NCBI GenBank assembly: GCA_963971225.1
Contig: OZ020267.1
Span: 52,903,590 to 52,967,589, forward strand
From: Melieria omissa
Lineage: Eukaryota > Arthropoda > Insecta > Diptera > Ulidiidae
Reading direction: 5' to 3'
Length of the DNA: 64,000 nucleotides
Below the pieces are notes generated by a model, which worked only from the letters and a program-made list of their open reading frames with translations, did no database searches and had not been told where the DNA came from. Numbering within the stretch: the first letter of the stretch is position 1; every line of letters starts with the position of its first letter. The position numbers and the translations under genes were made by a program. Of the stretch, positions 1-11,579 are shown in pieces.

Positions 1-966
1 GTGAATGATTTTTCCGAGCCGCAACAATGCCAATGTTTGGCTGCCTTCACCTATTCTGACACAACAGTGGGCCAGAGTGCACTGCACACAGCACATAACT
101 AAATGTGTGCAGCAATGGTGTATGTATGTGTGTGTGTGTGTGCTGGGGGTGTATGCAAAAATTTTCTATGACGCTGCCATGAAAATACCTGCAAAGTTGA
201 TTTCCTGCATCCGTTCGAGATTGTTCAGCTGTAAATAGGAAAAATCAATTGAATGCAGTTGTTGTTGTTGGGCCGCCTCTAGCTAGTTGTTGTGACTGCT
301 GGAATTGTTGTTGTGCTAGTTGTACTGTAGTTTTTTTGGTGCCAGCCGAGTGCATTGTGCATTGCTTTTTAATGCTGCTGCGTGTGTGTGTGTGTGCGCT
401 TGCAGGTGTAAATTTAATATTTTATTATTGACTGCCAAAGGTGCAATTTCCGTTGCAAAGAATTTTTATGGCGCAAATTTTATATAGCCGTGCATATTTT
501 TGTTTACATTTTTTGTTGTTGTTCTCTGTTGTATTCATTTCAAATTTCGGGTGCGTACAACTGAATATGTTGTATTGATGGCCCAATTGCAGTGATTCGT
601 AGAGTGTGTTTTAAATGGTATTTGGTGAATTTTACAATTGTACAGTTACGAAATAGTTTCTGGAATTTCGAGCTAACAAATATTGCAACAGCAACAGATA
701 CGAGTCTCTGTGAATTGGTTTGTAAATCAAAACCTTGTCTCCAAAACTTTACATACTTTCAGAAGCAATGCAGTAGTGGTATTCTCTACGATCTTCAATA
801 GAGAACAAAATAGTTAACAATATCTTTGGGGGCTTACTTTCCAATAAAAAATAACATAGTTCTGAGATTAAAATAGTGGATTTTGTGGAAATAGTTCTAT
901 ACATCTTTTGCCCAAAAACTCCGTTTACTTTTTCTTTTAAATTAAATCCAAAATCTTTTTAATTAC
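1..966. other. Non-coding AT-rich DNA with TG microsatellites
   Basis: No gene is recognised here. The stretch holds a (TG)n run near 126-143, a second near 381-398, and several TTG runs (260-320, 510-530). The short open frames are low-complexity Cys/Val runs produced by TG and TTG repeats and show no domain. At about 396-402 the sequence reads TTGCAG then GTGTAA, a weak acceptor/donor juxtaposition without a pyrimidine tract. Confidence 0.6.
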
Positions 967-1571
967 TATAGGGTTTTTTTAGAGGTTTGTTTTTCGAATA
1001 GAGATAAAACTGGCATCTTGTGGTCAAATCTGGCAACTCTAATGTCATTTATGTTCAGTTTGGTTTGCCATTTCATCATGAACAGGTTGACAAAAGAACA
1101 ACGCTTGCAAATCGTGCAAATTTATTTCGAAAATAATGGTTCAGTTCGCGAAGTTTACCGCAAGCTCCGTCCATTTTATGGTCGACATCGTCCATCAGAG
1201 CAATTAATTCGGTTAACCATGGGTCGTTTTCGCACTACGTTTACTCTATGTGATAATACGCATCCGCAGAGACGTCGAACAGTGCGCACCGAAGAAACAA
1301 TTGCCGCTGTAGAGCAAAATGTTGAAGAGGACCCGAATGAATCGATTCGCCACCGTGCACAGCAATTGGAGCTTTGTCCATCAACTTGAAAATTGGACCT
1401 GTAGAATTGGCTTTATTCGAGCCAGCCGCGGCGGCCACATGCCCGAAATCATATTTAAACATTAATGGCATAAAATTATCCTTCCAATAAAGCCAAATTG
1501 ATGGACATTAAAACGATTTTCTTGTGTTTTATTTCAATTCGAAGTTCTATACCTCTAAAAAAAACCCTATA
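967..1571 (+). mobile_element. Internally deleted mariner-like (Tc1/mariner) element
   Basis: Near-perfect terminal inverted repeats, TAGGGTTTTTTTAGAGGT on the left and its complement (with one extra T) on the right, are flanked by TA, the Tc1/mariner target duplication. The element is about 600 bp, where full-length relatives are about 1.3 kb. It keeps the first ~103 codons of the transposase and its last ~11 codons; the middle, with the DDD/E catalytic domain, is gone. It cannot code for active transposase. It could be mobilised in trans only if a full-length relative exists elsewhere in the genome. The exact first base is ambiguous because of the TATA at each end. Confidence 0.85.
1078..1389 (+). 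pseudogene. Mariner-like transposase, N-terminal DNA-binding fragment
   Basis: The frame from the ATG at 1078 gives 103 residues beginning MNRLTKEQRLQIV. It continues through a helix-turn-helix region (QLIRLTMGRFRTTFTL, then RRRTVRTEETIAAVEQNVEEDP) typical of the insect mariner-like transposases that carry the DUF4817-type N-terminal domain. A stop follows at 1387-1389. The upstream ATGs in the same frame lie in the element's 5' untranslated region, and relatives start at MNRL. Downstream at 1430-1465 a different frame encodes the family's C-terminal tail, GGHMPEIIFKH followed by a stop. This shows that an internal deletion of roughly 700 bp removed the catalytic core and shifted the frame. 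Family identity is from memory of related insect proteins. Confidence 0.8.
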
Positions 1572-2378
1572 CAAACTGTATTCAACCTTTGGTTGTCGTT
1601 TAGGAAAAACCAAAATTTCATTCTTATAAAACTGTCATGACTTTTTTGCTAATTTTTGCTCATTTGTAAAGTAAAACCATAATTTTATTCAAACAGAATT
1701 TCTTGCGCTACTGAGTTAAAAACTCCAACAAGATGTTTCACAATTGTTTCGAAAGTGATCGATACAACAGATAGGCAAATAATAATAAATAAGAGTTATT
1801 GAAGACTTTTGAACTAAACACCTTTAATTGTTGTTGGATCAACGAAGATGTATGAAAGAAAGAGATGTAAAAGAAAACGTTTTTTTTTTCAATTTACATT
1901 CGTTTTTCTTAAACAGATTCAAGTAATCTTTTTGACTACTCACCCTAGAAATCCTAGTTAATCATAAAGCCACGTTGTCGCAGCCCTTAACACTGGATCC
2001 TTCCGAAATCACTGAATAGACACGAGCAAACTTTGGTTTCAAGACTCCCTCATTGCCATCGACCTCCAACTATTGAACAAAACACTTTGAAGGCGGCAGT
2101 AACACGGTCACACAACTTCAGAATGACTCGTCTGCTTCAACCGTCGTCGTGTAGTCAACTACATGATTTCAATGAAAGTGGCGGCAGCATCATTACAATC
2201 ATATTTTTATATGCCTAAACACAAATATTGAGATGCTTTTGCATTTCCTTTAATAAGCATTCGTCTAAATCCATTTTATTGTCCCACAATCACACCGAAA
2301 AAAAGAAGAACCACTGTTAAAAGTATCGGTTTTGAAGCAGTGATGCCAATTGCTTAGGTTTTGTCGCCTCCACGGACC
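1572..2378. other. Non-coding AT-rich DNA, nothing recognised
   Basis: This stretch has no convincing open frame, repeat array or RNA. The 61-residue frame at 2033-2218 has no recognisable motif. Confidence 0.5.
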
Positions 2379-2480
2379 GCAGTTATCGCTTTCGCCAACC
2401 ATAGAACTTCTCTATTCTCTATTTTGAAATATATCTATTCTCTAGAGAGTAGTTCTATGGTTGGAAACAGAGACAACTGC
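2379..2480. repeat. Foldback: 35-bp imperfect inverted repeat
   Basis: The left arm 2379-2413 and right arm 2446-2480 are inverted copies with only a few mismatches. The central CCAACCATAGAACT is matched by AGTTCTATGGTTGG. They are separated by a 32-bp AT-rich loop. The ends read GCAGTT and AACTGC. No clear flanking duplication is visible, so whether it is a small foldback transposon or a local inversion-duplication is open. Confidence 0.7.
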
Positions 2481-3935
2481 TGAATAGAATAGAAAATAGT
2501 TCTTTTTCGAAATAAAATCAAATTTTTAATGGTCAATTGCGGTCAGTGGTCGTGTAGCCGCGCAGTCGTTTAATAATAATCGTCTCGCTGATCTTGTTGC
2601 TGTCATCGTCCACACAGCTCTTACAGTTTTTATAATACCAAATATATTGAAATGACAGTCAAGTTTAACTTTATTTAAGAAACACTTTTATTAAATAATT
2701 CAAAAATAACATAAATATTTTTCCATTTCTATTTCTTTCAGGTACGTGAAAATGCAATAATAAAAACTAATTAAATGTACCACAAAGATGCTGCCAAATG
2801 CCACGCAAGTATTTGATTCGAATACCAATTAATTTAGCTCAACTATTGACACAAGCACAAACACACGCACACAAACACACACACATATGCAGTTCGTGCA
2901 GTTCGCTGAAAAATTGGGTCGGGCAAAATTATACATACGAGCACATATGTATGAGTTGTTGTGTTTATTTACATTATCAAGCGATTAAATCAATTTTGAT
3001 AAAAATTGCACACCTGACGTTCCAATAATTGCGAGCATGTAGTAGCAATTACACAAAGTGCGGGGCGGGGCAGCGGGCCTTGGCCACGTCAGTCAAACGG
3101 GCAACGATCGGGTAAGGTGGGTGCGTGATCGGTGACATGCGTCTGTATGTGTGTGTGTGTGTGTGTTTCATTGTACGGGCGACACGGGGCGTGGAGACGT
3201 CGCGCATTGTATTTATTATAATTATTCATGCTTAATGCTAATTTTCCTTCATTGTCGCAATTGCTGTGCGCTCTGCACGCAAGTACAATGTGCGTGTGTG
3301 CGTGAATGCCCTTAATTTACCTTATTTATTCGTGCCGGCACACAATTATATTGTACACCCAAACACACACACACGTAGACATGTGTTGTATTTATATATT
3401 CATGCCAACTATTGTTCAGCCGTTTTTGTTTTTGGTTATTGTGGATAGTATTGTTGTTTTTGTTATGGATGTTATTGTGGTAGCTGTTTGTGTTTTATCC
3501 GCCCATGTTTGTGTGGATGTGTGTGTTTGTGGTTGTAATGGCGCGTAATCGTATCTCGTAACTTATGCAAATTTATGCCAACGTTGCGCGGCGGCTGGGG
3601 TAATGACTAATCGTGTTTTTGCGTTATTAGAAAAATTGCGACATTACACAATGGGCAGAACGTCGCGTTGGCTTTTGTCGTCATGCTGAAAATGTCACTC
3701 GAACGTCATCGAATCCATCACCAGTGATGGCGTTTCTAGATATTCAATTATGGTTTTAATTAGCATTATTGTGGGGGAGAAGGGAATGTCTGACAAGTGA
3801 GGCGTTGGTATAACCATTTTACACAAATGACAAAATATTGGCTTTAATAAGTGATGGTAAATTGTTTTTTTTTTATGTATTAAATATGACAGCTTAGAAA
3901 AGCCAGATGCCAAGGATGCTTTCAGAAAAAGTTCC
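2481..3935. other. Non-coding DNA with CA/TG microsatellites
   Basis: The stretch contains CA-rich runs at 2847-2886, a (TG)n run at about 3145-3167 and an ACAC run near 3361-3375. Open frames at 2798-3548 are low-complexity and give no domain match by eye. It also holds a candidate recursive splice site at 2741|2742, listed separately. Confidence 0.55.
2705..2748 (+). other. Candidate recursive splice site (ratchet point) 1
   Basis: A run of pyrimidines (TTTTTCCATTTCTATTTCTTT) ends in CAG at 2739-2741 and is followed immediately by GTACGTG, a good 5' splice site. A possible branch point (AATAACAT) lies about 30 nt upstream. Such a zero-length exon is the known signature of a ratchet point in long fly introns: the acceptor is used first and regenerates a donor. 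It is one of three on the + strand in this window. Confidence 0.55.
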
Positions 3936-5398
3936 AGTTCAATTCAATTTAATTTTATTCCATTCCATGCAATTCAATTCAATTCAATTCAATTCAATTC
4001 AATTCAATTCAATTCAATTCAATTCAATTCAATTAAATGCAATCCAATTCAATTCAATTCAATTCAATTAAATTTAGTTCAGTTCAATTCAGATCAATTC
4101 AATTCACTTTTATTCAATTCAATTCAATTCAATTCAATTCAATTCAATTCAATTAAATTCAATTCAATTCAATTCACTTCAATTCAATTCAATTCAATTC
4201 AATTCAATTCAATTCAATTCAATTCAATTCAATTCAATTCAATTCAATTCAATTCAATTAATTCAATTCAATTCAATTCAATTCAATTCAATTCAATTCA
4301 ATTCAATTCACTTCAATTCAATTCAATTCAATTCAATTCAATTCAATTCAATTCAATTCAATTCAATTCAGTTCAATTCAATTCAACTCAATTCAATTCA
4401 ATTCAATTCAATTCACTTTAATTCAATGCAATTCAATTCAAGTCAATTCAATTCAATTCAATTCAATTCAATTCAATTCAAATTCTATTTAATTCAATTC
4501 AATTCAATTCAAATTCTATTTAATTCAATTCAATTCAATTTAGTTCAATTCAGATCAATTCAGATCAATTCAGATCAATTCAATGCAATGCAATTCAATT
4601 CAATTCAATTCAATTCAATTCAATTCAATTCAATTCAATTCAATTTAATTAAATTTAATTCAGTTCAATTCAGATCAATTCAATTCACTTTTATTAAATT
4701 CAATTCAATTCAATTCAATTCAATTCAATTCAATTCAATTCAATTCAATTCAAATTCTATTTAGTTCAATTCAATTCAATTCAATTCAATTCAATTCAAT
4801 TCAATTCAATTCAATTCAATTCAAATTCTATTTAATTCAATTCAATTTAATTCAAATTCTATTTAATTCAATTCAATTCAATTTAGTTCAGTTCAATTCA
4901 GATCAATTCAATTGAATTCAATTCAATTCAATTCAATTCAATTCAATTCAATTCAATTCAATTCAATTCAATTCAATTCAATTCAATTCAATTCAGTTCA
5001 ATTCAATTCAACTCAATTCAATTCAATTCAATTCAATTCACTTTAATTCAATGCAATTCAATTCAAGTCAATTCAATTCAATTCAATTCAATTCAATTCA
5101 ATTCAATTCAATTCAATTCAATTCAATTCAATTCAATTCAACTCAATTCAATTCAATTCAGTGCAATTCAATTCAATTCAATGCAATTCAATTCAAATTC
5201 TATTAAATTCAATTCAATTCAATTTAGTTCTGTTCAATTCAGATCAATTCAATTAAACTTAATTCAATTCAATTCAGTTCAATTTCATTCCATTCCATTC
5301 CATCCAATTCAATTCAATTCAATTCAATTCAATTCAATTCAATTCAATTCAATTCAATTCAATTCAATTCAATTCAATTCAATTCAATTCAATTCAAT
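3936..5398. repeat. (AATTC)n pentanucleotide satellite, about 1.46 kb
   Basis: The repeat is almost uninterrupted AATTC, with scattered variant units (AATTT, AGTTC, GATCA, CACTT, ATGCA). The variants recur in blocks: a variant string around 4385-4445 (AACTC ... CACTTT ... AATGC ... AAGTC) reappears about 625 bp later at 5010-5070, which is a higher-order duplication. A block with AAATTCTATTT and CAGATCAATTC recurs at about 4480, 4750, 4840 and 5195. Frames such as 4426-4764 and 5181-5414 are stop-free only because the unit has no in-frame stop; they are not genes. Confidence 0.97.
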
Positions 5399-5550
5399 AG
5401 TTCGATTTCAATGAAACCAGATTCCTGAGTTGTGGAAGAAGTTTCACAAATTCATCTGAATACATTTTTTTCCCCCCAATTTAGAAAACCTAAGGCCTCA
5501 AGTAGAGCTAAGGTCTGGTAACTTTAATCTGTCGCTGTTCCGATGGACAA

Positions 5551-5821
5551 TGCTTACTCAGTGTTCCGAGATACCTGAATGACTTTCTCCTAAATATTAA
5601 AAATATACTGAAATTTCCTCCCAAGAGTTAAAAAAATCTTCTAAAATTGTTTTTGTAATTTGCGTCAAGATCCACGAAGGATCCGAAAAATCCCCTAACA
5701 TAAAATATAAATCTCCTAAACTTTCTCCCAAGCGATTCTTCCTTCTAAAAATTCTCCTAAAAGGCCAAGAATCTCCTAAATCTAGGAGGAAATCTCCTGA
5801 TCTGACAACACTGTGCTTACT
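5551..5821. mobile_element. hAT-type MITE with 8-bp target duplication
   Basis: The element 5559-5813 (255 bp) begins CAGTGTT and ends AACACTG. The similarity continues inward as an imperfect inverted repeat (CGAGAT against TCAGAT, then TCTCCTAAAT against CTCCTAGAT). It is flanked on both sides by a perfect TGCTTACT (5551-5558 and 5814-5821), the 8-bp duplication expected of hAT transposons. The interior repeats CTCCTAAA several times and has no coding capacity, so it is non-autonomous. Confidence 0.8.
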
Positions 5822-7224
5822 TTTACTACGACCAACACTCAGAGGATACTTTGAGCAAGCTTCATGTTGGTAGTTACTAGATGGATGGGTTGAAAAAACA
5901 AGAAGGACTAGAAACTTGTCTTCTATATCCTTTCAAAATCAGTCATCTCGCATACCGACTTCGAGTTAACGCTCCCGCAACTTTGATAAATTTTAAGCAT
6001 TTTCAAAAAAACTCATTTCAAATGAAACTCAAATTCTTCCATTTCCAGCAGCCTTAAATTAAACTTGAAACGCTAATGATTTATATGAATTTTTTTGGCA
6101 TATTATGGCGCGATACATTTGTTCCAACCAGCGCTGACACAACACGCATTTGCGGCGTCGGTCAGTGTCAGAGCGAGAGTTCACCCTCTGTGTTGACCTT
6201 CACGCTCGGCGGCACCCACTAATGTTGAAACATTCAGTGTTGATTGTTTCATTTCGGATGTTATTATGTGGATTTTTTGCGTTTCTCAGCGGACACATTA
6301 AGTCGAATGAATTAGTGAATTACACTGCGAGAAAAATTGCCAATGTTGAAAGGTGACAGGTGGCTTCAAATTGAAGCAATTTAAACAAAGTTCAAGTTCA
6401 GTTGCTATGAAATTAAATCTGCAATAGATATATGTACAATATATATAGTCAATATATATAGAGTATAGACTTGAATTGAAGCTTCTTCAGCATTCACGTC
6501 GTCAACCTCAACTTGCCAGCACTGAAATTACTGCAATTTCCCAACATTTGCTCATTGTTCGGTGACAGCGACGTCATTTCGAATATTGTTAGCGACAAAA
6601 TGCCACGACAGACAAGCAGCGTCATGCACGCTAACAATGGCAAATTATTTTGGAGCCTTTGTGGTCACAGTTCATAAACAATAAAATGGGACAACTTTTT
6701 TCGCCAACAATTGTTGCTAACAATCTAAAGACGGCCCGGCATTTGGAAATGGAAATGAGCAACGCTGCTTGGCTGGCAAGTTGTAAGCGCTTTTGTCATG
6801 GTGTCTAGCGTGAAATTGCGCAATCGTAACGCAATGCCGGCAAACACACACACACGCACACATCCGAATACATTAGCAGCCAGACTGAACAACAAGTTAT
6901 ATGTTTGTACAAATTACTCTTGAATTACATACTCGCTCACTATTTTCTTGTTGTGGTTGTTTTTGTTGTTGCTTACATCTAGTTTTTCATTTTGCGGTGA
7001 GATTTTTTATGTGCATTCGATTACGACGCACGTGGAGGCGCAACGACTTTAAATTTTATACTGGAAATCAAGTTAAAATCGTTTGAGAAGTCTGAAGATT
7101 ATATAAACGATATTCGATTCTGGGTATATTCAGTGCGGTATGGTGTTTGTATCGTCCAGAAGAAGAAGAGGCAAACAATTTAAAAATATGATTGATAGAT
7201 CATCTCCTGATTATAGATCAACAT
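5822..7224. other. Non-coding DNA, no gene recognised
   Basis: The stretch is AT-rich with a short AC run at 6843-6862. The frames at 6150-6356 and 6901-7086 are short and lack recognisable motifs. Confidence 0.5.
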
Positions 7225-8385
7225 GTTCATACATTCGCTTAGTCAGCCCGTTCCTACATCTGCCATCCTGTTAATCCATGCGTTAGTTTGTTCTCTCAAC
7301 TGACATATAAATGAAGCGGCTAACACCGACAACCGGCTGGATGATTCGTCGGTCTTTTCGGTACTTTTGTTCATACTTTGGTTGGCACTTCATATGACAA
7401 ACTGTCAATCCATTCGTCAATCCGTTCTTGCACCTTTCATCCATCCGGCAGCTTTTCCGCCTATTCGTCGATGTTTCTGTCCATACGTCTACCTGTTCGT
7501 CCATTTATTGGCCTGTTCTGTTCTGTCAGACTGTTCATCCTACCGTCAGCTTGTCCTCTTATTCGGCTATCTTTTTTTGTCCATATGTCAACCTGTTCAT
7601 CCATCCGTCAGCTTGTTTCCACATCTGTTGGCCTTTTTCTTCACTCGTCGGTCTTTTCATCCATACATCGGCCTGTTCATCCATTATCCAACTTGTTCGT
7701 CCATTTTTTCCTCCATTCGTCAGCTTATTCCCACATCTGTCAGCTTGTTCATCCATCTGTCATCCATCCGCCAGCGTGTCCGCCCATTCGTCGATTTCAT
7801 CAATCTGTTTTGTCCAAATACCAACCTGTTCATGCATTCGTCTATTTCCTCATCTGTTGGCCTTTTTGTTAATTCGTCGATCTTTTCGTTCATACGTCGG
7901 CCCGTTCATCCATTATTGTTCCATCCAACCATTGTTCGTTCATTTGTCTGTCTTTTCGTCCATATGTCAGTTTGTTCCTACATCTGTCAGCCTGTTCATC
8001 GATCCATCAACATTTTTGTTTATTCGTCAAACTTTTCGTACATACGTCAGTCTGTCCGTCTATTTCTCTTCATGTTCCCTCATCTGTCAGCTTGTTCATC
8101 TATCCATAAGCATTTCTGTCTATTTGTAACTTTTTTCGCCCAAACGTCAGTCTTTTCCTATACCTTCAGCTGTCAACTTTTCTGTCTATTCATCCACCTT
8201 TTCGTTCATATGTCAGCCTACACGTATATTCTGTCTATTTGTCAAACTTTTCGTACATAAGTATGTCAGCCCGTCCGTATATACGTCAGCTTGTTCCTTC
8301 ATCTGTCAGCATGAAAATCCATTCATTATATTGTCCGAATGTTTCTACATATGTCAGTCTGTTCATCCATCTGTTAGCTTCTCCC
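7225..8385. repeat. Degenerate ~21-bp minisatellite
   Basis: The region is built of diverged units of 20-22 bp resembling CYGTCAGCYTGTTCATCCA. A set of consecutive variants starting with CTGTTGGCCTTTTT at 7625 recurs with the same following variants at 7854, suggesting a higher-order period near 229 bp. Because the unit is close to a multiple of three and lacks stops, several overlapping frames stay open (for example 7367-8260, 297 residues rich in HPSV, FIHL and SIRQ). All frames encode equally repetitive peptides, so I treat them as by-products. Confidence 0.85.
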
Positions 8386-9316
8386 TCCAAGTTTATACTA
8401 CACTTTCAATCGTTATATTCGTCGTTGCGACTGTATTTTAATTCTAAAAACTATTAATCTCAGCTTTCCTAGCGGTCTTACTTTTCGGTTTTTTATTTAC
8501 AAACTTGTATAATCTGGCACCCCTCCTCACTACGCCCCTTCTGGATCAACACGCAGCATACACATGCAATGTGATTGTGATTTTTGTTATTGTTGCTGCT
8601 GTTTGCTCTGCTTGAATTTCATTAAACCGCAATTTGTAAATTTTTTTCGCGTCAAGAGAGCGTTACCAGCGTTACCCAAACAAACAAACCGACCAACCAA
8701 CAAAAAAAACAACCGCTCAACTCAATGTGTATTAAATTTCCGCATCTACTTTTATTGTTATAACCACAATACAATTCCTTAGTTGAATTTGTACAACGTA
8801 ATTTAATTTAATTACGCGATTTTCAAGTTGTAATTGTTTTTTTTTGGTTTATAAAAAGGTTGCTAAAAATAAGTTGTATTATCAGTCAACGCAAATGCAA
8901 ATAAGTGAGAGAGAGTTAAACAATGAGAGTTAAATATGCAATAGGAATCACTCTTGAATGACGCCATCCATAAAAATTCTTTTTTGAATTTAGTACAAAA
9001 CCTTCGTCTATTTTTTTTAATGCTTTTGTCTTTTGACTGAACGGAAGTCAAAGATGGAAGATGGAAGTTTACAAGAAACTTTCAAAAACAAACTCCTCCT
9101 TTTCATCATTAAGTTCCAACTTTCGCATAGAAAACATTCATTGTATCAGTCTCACCAACTTCTGCATACGAAATTTTAGTTCCTCAACTTGATTCGACTC
9201 CACCAAAGATTATATAATCACAATTATTTGTCATAGAACATGCAATCCATGCAAAGATTGGGACAGCTCAGCTACAGGAAGTGAGTTCGGTGTATTCAAT
9301 ACATATACATGTACAT
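8386..9316. other. Non-coding DNA, nothing recognised
   Basis: AT-rich sequence with CAA/AAC-rich runs near 8680-8720. There is no supported gene. Confidence 0.5.
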
Positions 9317-9332
9317 ACATATAAAGTTCGTG
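9317..9332. repeat. Left target-site duplication of the LINE
   Basis: ACATATAAAGTTCGTG, identical to 11578-11593 after the poly(A). Confidence 0.9.
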
Positions 9333-11311
9333 GCAGTGGAAAATCCCCCATCTGCCCAATCACTATGAAGCACATCGTTTCAACCCTCTTCCCACGACAG
9401 GGCGTATTTACTGCACCAAGACAGCTGAACATCGCTGAAGTGCCAGAGGTATCCGTGGAGGAAGTCATTGAGGTAGCAAAGAGGATAAAGGCAGATAAGT
9501 CCCCAGGCCTGGATGGTATCCCCAACAGAGTCCTAAAAGCCGCAATCCAAAAGAAGCCGCAAGTCTTCTGCGAGCTCTACTCGACGTGCCTGCGAGAGGG
9601 CATCTTCCCCAAGATCTGGAAGCGACAAAGACTTGTCCTCCTGCCGAAAGCCAACAAGCCACCAGGCGAACCCTCTTCATACAGACCACTCTGTATGTTA
9701 GACACAGCGGGCAAAGTTCTCGAAGGGCTAATACGGTCTAGGCTCGAACCGTTCGTCGAATCCTCGACTGGTTTATCCCCAAACCAATACGGCTTCCGTA
9801 AGCGTCGCTCCACTGTCGACGCCATTGCGGCAGTATGCGCCATCGCCAAAAGAGCGCTAGCAGGGAAAAGATGGCTAGAAGGCAAGAAGCAATATTGCGC
9901 TGTTATAACACTCGACGTTAAGAATGCCTTCAACTCGGCGAATTGGAACAACATTCTGCAAGCCCTTGTGGACTGTAATGTGCCGGACTACCTAGTCAGG
10001 ATAATAGCGAACTACTTCGCTAACAGAGTCCTACTATATGACACGGAGGAGGGCCCCAAGCAATATGGTGTTACAGGTGGCGTACCGCAGGGCTCCGTCC
10101 TAGGACCGGTTTTGTGGAACGTCATGTACAACGGCATACTGAAAATACAACGCCCTCCCGAAGTAAGCATCATCGGATATGCAGACGATGTAGCCGTAGT
10201 CGCTGTGGCCAAAACCCTGGCCACACTAACAGAGAATTGTAACACTACAATATCGGCCATGAAGGCGTGGCTGCGCAACGCCGGCCTGCAACTCGCAGAA
10301 CACAAGACAGAAGCGGTCCTGCTTACAAGCAGGAAAAAAGTGGAAGGCATAAAAATTCGGGTAGGCGGCCATGAAATCCAGTCTAGTCCTCACCTAAGAT
10401 ACCTGGGTGTGCTGCTGGACTATCGGCTAAACTTTAAAGAGCATCTCAAGTACGCCAGTGACAAGGCTAGGCGAACCAGCGCTGCCATTGGCAGACTAAT
10501 GCCTAACATCGGCGGCCCCAGGCCAATAACACGAAAATTGATAGCGAGCGTGACGGCGTCGATATGCCTCTATGCCGCGCCTATTTGGGCAGAAGCAACC
10601 ATGACGAGCTCGTACGTCAGATGCCTCAAATCCGCTTACAGGCTCAGCTCGCTGAGAGTCTGCTGCGCCTTTAGATCGGTCTCGGACGAGGCAGCAGACG
10701 TGATTGCCAGCACTTGGCCAATCGATATACTGGCCAGAGAGGCAGCAATAACCTGGCGAGAGTGCAAAGACACTTCGGCCTCTCGATCTGCAGTGATGGA
10801 GGCGGTGCGGCGTAAAAGCTTAGCAGAATGGCAGCAGCGATGGGATGCATCGTCAAAAGGCCGGTGGACATGGCGGATGATCCCAAACATAGAAGCGTGG
10901 TGCAACAGAAAACACGGCGAGGTCAATTACTTCTTGACTCAAATGCTGTCAGGACATGGATGCTTCCAGGAGTATCTGCACAAATGTCAGCACGCAGACG
11001 ACCCGTTCTGCCCAGCATGCGCCGGGAAAGCAGAAAACGCAGAGCACGTTTTGCTGGAATGCAGCCGCTTTGTCGAAGAAAGACGGTCCTTGGAATCCCT
11101 TCTCAATGAGCCGATCTCTCCTTCAGCAGTTACACACTGCATGCTGAGCTCGCCCGATGCATGGGAGGCCTGCAGCCGAATCATAACACTTATGATGCTT
11201 CGAGTGAGAAGTGACGAGCAGAACGCCCGGCGTCGGCCACAAACGACGGCAGCACTGCTTCAACACCCAAATGCGGCAACGATAGTTGCGCCGTGCACAC
11301 CGCAAAATTAG
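9333..11311 (+). CDS. Reverse transcriptase (ORF2 C-terminal part) of R1-like retrotransposon
   Basis: The open frame runs unbroken into the element from flanking DNA (an ATG at 9281 lies outside the element), so the native start is missing. In that 676-residue reading the RT domain is complete. SPGLDGIP lies near residue 74, LVLLPKANKPPGEPSSYRPL near 118, and SPNQYGFRKRRSTVDAI near 166. Motif A has the catalytic Asp (ITLDVKNAF, Asp212), motif B is GGVPQGSVLGPVLWN near 267, motif C is YADD at 300-303, and RYLGVLLD follows. A C-terminal CCHC knuckle, C577-x2-C580-x8-H589-x4-C594, is typical of this group. The N-terminal apurinic-like endonuclease is absent. Its role in a full element is reverse transcription of the element RNA at a nicked target. 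Clade assignment (R1) rests on motif style recalled from memory; LOA or Jockey relatives are alternatives. Confidence 0.9.
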
Positions 11312-11542
11312 CGCGGTTATTCTGCACCGTAGGCGACAACACTGTGGTGTCGAACGCATGGCAACACCTGCCATAACACACGGACGAAAGACTGACAAAC
11401 GAACGATAGAGCGGTAACGCTCACGACGGCCTCCTGACGTAATACCTCACGGTGGTCCCAGGAGGGCTAACCGTCCGGACGAGAGGTGGGTTTAGCGGTT
11501 TAAAGTCCCGCACAACTTGAGGCTTTCGATGCTTCCCTCCTC

Positions 11543-11577
<35 letters not shown>
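9333..11577 (+). mobile_element. 5'-truncated R1-like non-LTR retrotransposon
   Basis: The insertion is precisely bounded. A 16-bp direct repeat, ACATATAAAGTTCGTG, occurs at 9317-9332 and again at 11578-11593, just after a poly(A) tract of about 33 As (11546-11578). The element is therefore about 2.25 kb of a full-length element perhaps twice that size. It has lost ORF1 and the endonuclease, as expected of incomplete reverse transcription. The 3' untranslated region 11312-11545 has a GC-rich stem-like part (GGTCCCAGGAGGGC) before the tail. The long perfect duplication, pure poly(A) and open frame all indicate a recent insertion. Confidence 0.93.

Positions 11578-11579
<2 letters not shown>

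Noticed and set aside
390..410. Ratchet-like CAG|GTGTAA
   Set aside because: There is no pyrimidine tract (TG repeat only), and the donor is weak.
7367..8260. 297-residue open frame
   Set aside because: It reads a degenerate 21-bp minisatellite. Two other + frames and parts of the minus strand are equally open, with no domain or start context.
3936..8385. CRISPR-like or bacterial repeat array
   Set aside because: The repeats are directly adjacent or degenerate without unique spacers, and the DNA is plainly eukaryotic.
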